A DNA stretch of 19,118 nt from an uncultured Alphaproteobacteria bacterium (lineage in GTDB: Bacteria > Pseudomonadota > Alphaproteobacteria > RF32 > CAG-239). Both the position numbers and the translations under genes were made by a program. The stretch is taken from assembly GCA_910585375.1 (NCBI GenBank), contig CAJUCZ010000030.1:1-19118 (forward strand), given 5' to 3'. Below are positions 15,209-19,118 of this stretch, in pieces (position 1 is the stretch's first letter; each line of letters begins with the position of its first letter). Below the pieces are notes generated by a model. That model searched no databases and was not told where the DNA came from. It saw only the letters and a list, made by a program, of their open reading frames with translations.

Positions 15209-16057
15209 TTATAGTGCATCCAGAGTTTGCGCTTCGCGCTGACGGAGAATCCGCAAACTTCTGTAGTCGATAGTAAGATAGCTTTTGCCTTCTCCGTCAA
15301 CGCTGACTGTTAAAGCCGCACCGGTATCTTTGTTTTGAAAAGTGGCATAAATCGTTGTTTGTCCCGATTGCAGATTTTTTAACAAATCAGGTGCGTTTTG
15401 CGGGTTGGGTGCATCTTTGCTCGGGACAAATGCCGGAGCGGTTTCTTCTTCCGGGTTCCTGTCAACGTTAACGGCAGCCGGAATGTAAGTTTCCTGAGCG
15501 TTGCCGTATTTTTTGTTTAATAGGGTATAGTATTTGCGGTACTCAAGCATGACTTTGCTGGCAGAGGCGTCATCATTGAGAAAGTCACCGTAGGCGATAA
15601 TCCGCCAGAGCTCGTTTTCTTGTCCGAAAACAACATCAACCGTTCGGAATCCTATGACTGATTTGGGCAGGTTTTCAGCGCTGAAAGTGTTGACATAATC
15701 TTTGATTTCTATGGAATTAAGCGTGATGCCAAGGTCATTGATATCGGCAATGGTTGCACCCCAGAGAAGGCCGAACGGTGCCGGTGACAAGTTTTCCGGT
15801 GCGGCTTTTTTGAGTTCTACCGGTTTGCGTTTGCGCAGTTGAGCCGGTTCAATTTCTTCCGGAAGTGCAAGTTTGACGGGTTCCTGTTTTTGCTCCAGCA
15901 GTTTGCGTGCCTGTTGAGAGGCGTCATCCATTTTGTCCTGCATTTTGAGTTCTTCCGAGATCATAATATCTTTATAAAAGTCAGCATTTTCCTGAGCACG
16001 CAGTCCGAAAGCAGCTGTGCAGAGCAGAGTGGCGATGATGTAAAAATTCTTTTTCAT
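15209..16057 (-). CDS. Secreted protein of unknown function, first gene of recycling operon
   Basis: The ATG at 16057 follows AAGGAT and begins a clear signal peptide (residues 1-21, likely cut after GLRA), giving 282 residues. A longer frame to 16093 would place extra residues before the signal and is less likely. After a coiled-coil-prone stretch (about 35-85) rich in Gln, Glu and Lys comes a globular part starting PFGLLWGATIADINDLG (94-110). This recalls the recurrent FG-x2-WG-x3-D-x2-LG opening of small periplasmic domains. Tail residues 200-230 are Pro- and Ala-rich. I do not recognise a named family. It heads a three-gene minus-strand operon, 19 bp before the Mur ligase, so an envelope or cell-wall role is plausible by context only. 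The divergent TetR promoter and palindrome lie just upstream. Confidence 0.75.
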   Translation of the reverse strand: MKKNFYIIATLLCTAAFGLRAQENADFYKDIMISEELKMQDKMDDASQQARKLLEQKQEPVKLALPEEIEPAQLRKRKPVELKKAAPENLSPAPFGLLWGATIADINDLGITLNSIEIKDYVNTFSAENLPKSVIGFRTVDVVFGQENELWRIIAYGDFLNDDASASKVMLEYRKYYTLLNKKYGNAQETYIPAAVNVDRNPEEETAPAFVPSKDAPNPQNAPDLLKNLQSGQTTIYATFQNKDTGAALTVSVDGEGKSYLTIDYRSLRILRQREAQTLDAL

Positions 16058-16085
16058 ATTTTTATCCTTACCGGCAATAAAAAAA

Positions 16086-16114
16086 TTGAACACTGTTCAG
16101 ATTTGTTTTAATAT
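16086..16114 (+). promoter_or_regulatory. Promoter for the TetR gene
   Basis: TTGAAC (16086-16091) and TAATAT (16109-16114) are 17 bp apart, giving a start near 16121 and a leader of about 33 nt. A second match, TTGCAA (16124-16129) with TATAAT (16147-16152), is also 17 bp apart but would start inside the gene, so it is less useful. Confidence 0.55.
16087..16099. promoter_or_regulatory. Perfect palindrome, likely TetR operator
   Basis: TGAACA-C-TGTTCA is a perfect inverted repeat with 6-bp arms overlapping the -35 box of the tetR promoter. It lies 30 bp upstream of the divergent start at 16057. The size and placement suit autoregulation by the adjacent TetR-family protein, possibly with control of both directions. 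Confidence 0.6.
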
Positions 16115-16153
16115 AAGCTCAATTTGCAAATATTTTGTTAAGATGATATAATA

Positions 16154-16759
16154 ATGACAGATACAAAAGACAACAAGAAGGCGGAAATCAGGGCTTTGTT
16201 AATTAAGACCGGACGGGAGCTTGTGGTGCAAAAAGGGGCGGAATTTCTGACAGCGCGCAAGTTGTCAGAAGCGTCAGGCTGTTCCGTCGGGACAATTTAT
16301 AATCAATTTGCCAATATGGATAATTTTGTGATTGCGCAGAATATGCAGACGCTTGACGATTTGGTTCTTGCAATGCGGCAGATTGTGCCTTCGCAAGACA
16401 GTTACAAAAATCTGAATATGTATACGGACGTTTATGCAGGCTGGGTTTTGGGGAATGAAAACCTGTGGTTTCTTTTGTTTAATTTTCATCTGCACCATAA
16501 AGGAAGCGGCTTGCCGGCTGCTTATTTGCGCCGGTTTGTCAGTTTGGCAAACGTATGGAAGACTGATTTTGAACATGAAGTCGGCCATTTTGGACGGAGG
16601 GAGAAAAAACTTTTCCGGCAGGTATTGATGCTTGCCATGTTCAGCCTGAGTTCTTTTTTGGCGACACAGCAGGGCGGAAAGCACAGTCGTAAAAATATTT
16701 GCAAGCTTTTGCTTAATTGTTATCTTGCCGGTTTGAAAGTTTTGAGGCAGGAGGGGTGA
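16154..16759 (+). CDS. TetR/AcrR-family transcriptional regulator
   Basis: The 201-residue protein has the TetR length and an N-terminal helix-turn-helix. Residues 33-55 read TARKLSEASGCSVGTIYNQF, with the hallmark VGTIYNQF recognition helix, followed by a variable ligand-binding and dimer domain. A Leu- and aromatic-rich stretch (WFLLFNFHLHHKG) lies in that second domain. Such regulators are repressors released by a small ligand; the ligand is unknown here. No strong Shine-Dalgarno precedes the ATG. A perfect 13-bp palindrome in its promoter is the likely binding site. The stop codon overlaps the start of the membrane HExxH gene (TGATG), so the two are co-translated. It is divergent from the murein-recycling operon. 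Confidence 0.93.
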   Translation: MTDTKDNKKAEIRALLIKTGRELVVQKGAEFLTARKLSEASGCSVGTIYNQFANMDNFVIAQNMQTLDDLVLAMRQIVPSQDSYKNLNMYTDVYAGWVLGNENLWFLLFNFHLHHKGSGLPAAYLRRFVSLANVWKTDFEHEVGHFGRREKKLFRQVLMLAMFSLSSFLATQQGGKHSRKNICKLLLNCYLAGLKVLRQEG

Positions 16760-17310
16760 TGCTGTATGAAATCTGGCAAAAACTGGCGGCTTACTGGAAT
16801 AGTTCCGAGCTTTTCTGGACGGTGGCGGACAATCGTTTTTATTTGATTTTGCTGGTGATTTTTCTGGTGCGGGCAAAATATGCGGCTTATCGCAGTTTGT
16901 GGTTGTCGGCGCTGGTGAATATTCCGGGAACGATTTTGCACGAGTTTATGCATTATTGGGTCGGGTTGCTGCTGAATGCCCGTCCGGTGAATTTTAATCT
17001 TTGGCCAAAACGGGATTTGAACGGTTATTATGTAATGGGAAGCGTGGGTTTTCAGAACGTGACGTATTATAATGCCGTACCGGCGGCGATGGCGCCGTTA
17101 TTGTTGCTGCCGCTTGGTTTTTATATCAACCGTTATATTTTGCCGCAGCTGCCGATGAATTTGACAAACTATATTCTGTATGTGCTTTTGCAGACGATTA
17201 TTATTGAAAATGCCATGCCGTCGCGGGCAGATTTCAGAGTGGCGGGGATGTTTGTTTCCGGTGTGCTGATCTACGGTTTCTTGCTGTTTGCGCTGCTTTT
17301 ATACTGGTGA
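16759..17310 (+). CDS. Membrane protein with HExxH motif, M50-like
   Basis: The ATG at 16759 overlaps the TetR stop codon (TGATG) and follows a strong AGGAGG (16749-16754). A longer in-frame start at 16717 lies inside tetR with no such site. The 183-residue product has about four membrane helices. A membrane-embedded LHEFMHYW motif (His61, Glu62, His65) and a later NAMPSRADF (Asp158) are placed like the zinc ligands of M50-type site-2 proteases, but the overall fit is weak and a non-proteolytic relative is possible. Coupling to a TetR gene suggests that its level is set by a small-molecule signal. It is distinct in sequence from the membrane peptidase at 12263; both lie beside the recycling operon. 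Confidence 0.65.
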   Translation: MLYEIWQKLAAYWNSSELFWTVADNRFYLILLVIFLVRAKYAAYRSLWLSALVNIPGTILHEFMHYWVGLLLNARPVNFNLWPKRDLNGYYVMGSVGFQNVTYYNAVPAAMAPLLLLPLGFYINRYILPQLPMNLTNYILYVLLQTIIIENAMPSRADFRVAGMFVSGVLIYGFLLFALLLYW

Positions 17311-17389
17311 TTATGACTGGACAAAAACAATTTTTGTGCTAACATGAAAGTTCTGATTTGTATTATTGGAACTCGAAAAATTTTTATGT

Positions 17390-17875
17390 ATGCGAACATT
17401 ATTTAATGCTTTAGTTTTGGCAATGTTGTTGCCGACAGGGGTTTTTTCCCAACAGTTTAACGGAAATAAAAACGGAGAAATGGTTTCGAACCGTATGGTT
17501 CAGGGAGCGGAGGTTGATCCGTTTTATCAAAATCCTCCGGGAAATGAATATTTTTCTATACCGGAGCTTGGGGTTGAGCTTATTTGGGAAAATAATCTGA
17601 AAATGCTCTATGTGTTGAAAAGAATTTATTTTGAAGGCAATGAGCTTTATTTAAACGGTACCGGTAAGTTTAAGGAAATGCCGTTAACGGTTATTTCGGA
17701 AGTTTTTGTTGCCGGCGATGATAATTTCAAGGAGATTTGCCTTGGAAAGTTTGCCGACAGCGGAGAGGAATTCTGGCTTGGTGTTTTAACTCAACTGTCC
17801 AGTCTGCAAGTGGAAATTTACAGTAATTTTCCGGATACAAAACCGGTTTATTACAAAAAATGGATTGTAAAGTAG
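17390..17875 (+). CDS. Small secreted protein of unknown function
   Basis: From the ATG at 17390 the product is 161 residues; a TTG at 17366 in the same frame only adds residues before the signal peptide. Residues 1-20 form the signal peptide (MRTLFNALVLAMLLPTGVFS, likely cut before QQF). The mature part is predicted to be mostly beta-strand, with alternating aromatic and hydrophobic residues, and has one Cys. No family is recognised. A weak promoter, TGGACA (17318-17323) and TAACAT (17340-17345), 16 bp apart, may serve it. An AT-only hairpin at 17321-17337 lies between it and the previous gene. A strong terminator follows 5 bp after its stop codon, which supports a real transcript end. Confidence 0.7.
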   Translation: MRTLFNALVLAMLLPTGVFSQQFNGNKNGEMVSNRMVQGAEVDPFYQNPPGNEYFSIPELGVELIWENNLKMLYVLKRIYFEGNELYLNGTGKFKEMPLTVISEVFVAGDDNFKEICLGKFADSGEEFWLGVLTQLSSLQVEIYSNFPDTKPVYYKKWIVK

Positions 17876-17880
17876 TAAAG

Positions 17881-17914
17881 ATACCGTTTGAACAGTTTGT
17901 TCAGACGGTATTTT
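17881..17914 (+). terminator. Strong terminator after the 17390 gene
   Basis: ATACCGTTTGAACA (17881-17894), a 3-nt loop and TGTTCAGACGGTAT (17898-17911) form a 14-bp stem with a single T-G wobble, followed by TTT. Confidence 0.88.
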
Positions 17915-17920
17915 GATGTT

Positions 17921-18019
17921 TGTTTCTTCCTTTCGTCTTCCCTCTCCTTCCTTTCTCTTATCTCCCCGTTTTCTCTCCTCTCTCTTTCCGCCCCATTTTT
18001 TCGTTGTTTTTCTTTTTTT
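17921..18019 (+). repeat. Polypyrimidine tract
   Basis: Of these 99 bases only 8 are purines; the rest is mixed C and T without a fixed repeat unit. It makes a matching polypurine run on the other strand, which produces misleading Arg-, Lys- and Glu-rich reading frames there. It separates the terminator from the hairpin-rich block. Confidence 0.85.
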
Positions 18020-18063
18020 ATTTTCGGGTTTTGTTTTCTGCATAGAGTTGGTTATTCTTCTTT

Positions 18064-18089
18064 CTTACTTTTGCTTGATCAAAAGTAAG
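18064..18089. repeat. Palindromic intergenic element
   Basis: CTTACTTTTG, loop CTTGAT and CAAAAGTAAG form a perfect 10-bp stem. Overlapping alternatives exist: TTTTGCTT pairs with AAGCAAAA, and GCTTGAT with ATCAAGC (18095-18101). Such nested palindromes are typical of REP-like dispersed repeats, but only one copy is visible in this window. Confidence 0.65.
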
Positions 18090-18112
18090 CAAAAATCAAG
18101 CCCAACCTCACT

Positions 18113-18197
18113 TTCTAAATCTTCAGAGCAAAGTTAAGGTCGCTACGCTCTAAAACTTAGCGCTTAATATTCACCTCTTTGCTCCAAAGATTAAGAA
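18113..18197. repeat. Long nested imperfect inverted repeat
   Basis: Four helices stack inside each other: 18113-18123 with 18187-18197 (10 of 11 paired), GAGCAAAG (18126-18133) with CTTTGCTC (18177-18184), TTAAG (18134-18138) with CTTAA (18163-18167), and CGCTA (18141-18145) with TAGCG (18158-18162). About 28 pairs in 85 bases suggest a structured RNA or a small palindromic mobile repeat. Confidence 0.65.
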
Positions 18198-18232
18198 GTT
18201 GTTCGGTAATCGGGCTGGTCAACTCCCCCCGA

Positions 18233-18318
18233 CCCCTCAGGCTTGAGGGGAGTGGTGCTTCACTTTAGGTTTTTGCTCCAAAACCTAAGCCATTCGCAAA
18301 GGGCACCAAAACCGTGCC
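18233..18318. repeat. Cluster of further hairpins
   Basis: Three more stems are clear: CCCCTCA-GGCT-TGAGGGG (18233-18250), TTAGGTTTT with AAAACCTAA around TGCTCC (18265-18288), and GGCAC with GTGCC (18302-18318). GGTGC (18254-18258) can also pair with GCACC (18303-18307) to close the middle hairpin. The loop word TTTGCTCCAAA recurs here and at 18178-18188. Confidence 0.6.
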
Positions 18319-18446
18319 GGACGAGAGATTGTGTTTTAGGAGATTACATTCAGAAAGTTTATAGTTCAGCCTTTTTTGATTAGCCAAAATCCCCTCTGCT
18401 TTCTCATCCCCCTGCCCAAAATCTCCACCCAACTTTTCATTATGTG

Positions 18447-18475
18447 TTGACTCTTGCGCTTTCGTGTGCTATAGT
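18447..18475 (+). promoter_or_regulatory. Near-consensus promoter for the Cys-rich protein
   Basis: TTGACT (18447-18452) and TATAGT (18470-18475), exactly 17 bp apart, match the consensus at 5 of 6 positions each. Transcription would start near 18482. It is among the best promoters in the window. Confidence 0.75.
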
Positions 18476-18481
18476 GACATT

Positions 18482-18615
18482 AGTATTAACCATTCCGGGC
18501 ACTGGGTTGCCCAGATAAAGAAAAAAGCAACGCGAAAGCTTTGGCACATTGTTGACAGACGATCGGGGCTTTTGTTGCCTCACCCGCTGGGTGCGTTTGC
18601 TTTGGGAGGAAGCCG
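18482..18615 (+). promoter_or_regulatory. Structured 5' leader of the Cys-rich protein gene
   Basis: The leader of about 134 nt can fold into mutually exclusive 5-bp hairpins near its start: GGGCA with TGCCC (18497-18512), or CTGGG with CCCAG (18502-18514). It also has a perfect CACCC-GCT-GGGTG hairpin (18581-18593). A long-range helix of AAAGCAACGC (18524-18533) with GCGTTTGCTTT (18593-18603) ends exactly where the GGGAGGA ribosome-binding site (18604-18610) begins. It matches no riboswitch class I know. Confidence 0.5.
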
Positions 18616-19118
18616 ATGAAAAACATTAACAGAAATATGCTACACATGAAACTAAACTCTGCGGTATCAGCCCTGGCTGTGGCCGCTGCTTTCTCGGTCT
18701 TCCTCCCGCCTTCCAACGCTTATTGTGGCGTCTGCTTCCTGCCTGACTGCGGCGATGAAGACGGTGTTTTTCCGGGGCCTAACCCTAATCCCAACATTGA
18801 TACCGATAAATGTGAAAAAGAAGGCTTTACCTATTACGCTTCCGGTAAATGTCCGCAGTACCAGGCTGTGACGGATACATGCCCTTTTGATGATTATTAT
18901 CTTAAATGCGATGCTCAGACCTGGTGTAAACAAAACGGATATAATACAACATCATGTTCCATCCCGAACTATGTTGACCAGCCCTGTCCTAGTTACGGTT
19001 CCCTTTACAAAGGTTGTAAAAGAGACAATGACCGGGCTTGTAAGGAAACCGGTTTTACCAAAACCTGTCCGTCCGGTCAGAAGCTTAAAAAGAACTCCGG
19101 CCGCTGCTCTTATGATTC
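18616..19118 (+). CDS. Cys-rich secreted repeat protein, partial (3' end outside window)
   Basis: The frame opens at the ATG at 18616, 5 nt after GGGAGGA, and is still open at the right edge after 167 codons. Residues 1-35 form a signal peptide (a basic start, then SAVSALAVAAAFSVFLPPSNA with a cut before Tyr36). The mature part is rich in Cys, Gly, Tyr and Lys, with irregular repeats. Units such as CEKEGFTYY and CKETGFTKT are followed by a CP motif (CPFDDYYLKC, CPSYGSLYKGC, CPSGQKL). Even Cys spacing suggests disulfide-stabilised modules on the cell surface or outside it. I recognise no named domain; similar Cys-rich proteins occur, as I recall, in uncultured gut Alphaproteobacteria. Its strong promoter and long folded leader suggest high, regulated expression. 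Its codon use is richer in C-ending codons than most neighbours. Confidence 0.8.
   Translation, partial: MKNINRNMLHMKLNSAVSALAVAAAFSVFLPPSNAYCGVCFLPDCGDEDGVFPGPNPNPNIDTDKCEKEGFTYYASGKCPQYQAVTDTCPFDDYYLKCDAQTWCKQNGYNTTSCSIPNYVDQPCPSYGSLYKGCKRDNDRACKETGFTKTCPSGQKLKKNSGRCSYD

Noticed and set aside
16124..16152. TTGCAA and TATAAT 17 bp apart before tetR
   Set aside because: Transcription would begin after the ATG at 16154 and no later start codon is plausible; the boxes at 16086-16114 fit better.
16274..16876. 200-residue minus-strand frame across tetR and the membrane gene
   Set aside because: It crosses two coupled genes with good motifs and ribosome-binding sites, and its composition is antisense-like.
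17344..17406. Twenty-codon frame overlapping the start of the 17390 gene
   Set aside because: No ribosome-binding site or conservation evidence; probably chance, though an upstream-peptide role cannot be excluded.
17786..18043. Arg-, Lys- and Glu-rich minus-strand frame
   Set aside because: It is simply the translation of the polypurine complement of the polypyrimidine tract and crosses a terminator.
17921..18318. CRISPR array
   Set aside because: The hairpins differ in sequence and spacing; there are no regular direct repeats with unique spacers and no cas genes.

Overview
The window looks like chromosomal DNA of a moderately low-GC, probably anaerobic or host-associated, Gram-negative bacterium. 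The Gram-negative signs are a MurC/Mpl-type ligase beside an LD-carboxypeptidase, many Sec signal peptides, and a hybrid histidine kinase with a periplasmic sensor. The anaerobic signs are a group-B-like [FeFe]-hydrogenase next to an iron-type alcohol dehydrogenase. The protein flavour (divergent GGDEF/EAL-like pair, Cys-rich secreted repeat protein) reminds me of uncultured gut Alphaproteobacteria related to Rhodospirillales. That placement is inference, not something the sequence proves.

Layout. Positions 1-1255 carry a bidirectional terminator, a YkgJ-type cysteine-cluster protein and a cold-shock protein, each closed by its own terminator. Positions 1607-2796 hold two divergent small secreted proteins of unknown function. 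Positions 2816-5479 (minus strand) hold a YqhD/BDH-like alcohol dehydrogenase and the hydrogenase, plausibly two fermentative electron sinks. From 5628 to 10315 (plus strand) a hybrid sensor kinase is followed by two tandem paralogues that look like catalytically degenerate GGDEF-EAL proteins, making a candidate signalling module. Positions 10319-12064 (minus) hold a putative HExxH zinc peptidase and a small acidic protein with a clear promoter and terminator. A polytopic M50-like peptidase follows at 12263-12946.

Positions 12932-16057 (minus) form a tight three-gene operon: a secreted protein, a MurC/Mpl-type ligase and an S66 LD-carboxypeptidase. This fits murein-peptide recycling. It is divergent from a TetR regulator (16154) whose promoter contains a perfect palindrome. 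The TetR gene overlaps a second membrane HExxH protein (16759-17310). A small secreted protein ends at 17875.

Positions 17876-18615 are a gene-free stretch rich in structure: a terminator, a 99-nt polypyrimidine tract, a palindromic repeat, a long nested hairpin, more hairpins, and a near-consensus promoter. A structured leader of about 134 nt then leads into a Cys-rich secreted protein that runs off the right edge.

The most interesting parts are the degenerate EAL tandem behind the sensor kinase, the TetR/operator/membrane-peptidase unit, and the structured non-coding block with leader before the Cys-rich protein.
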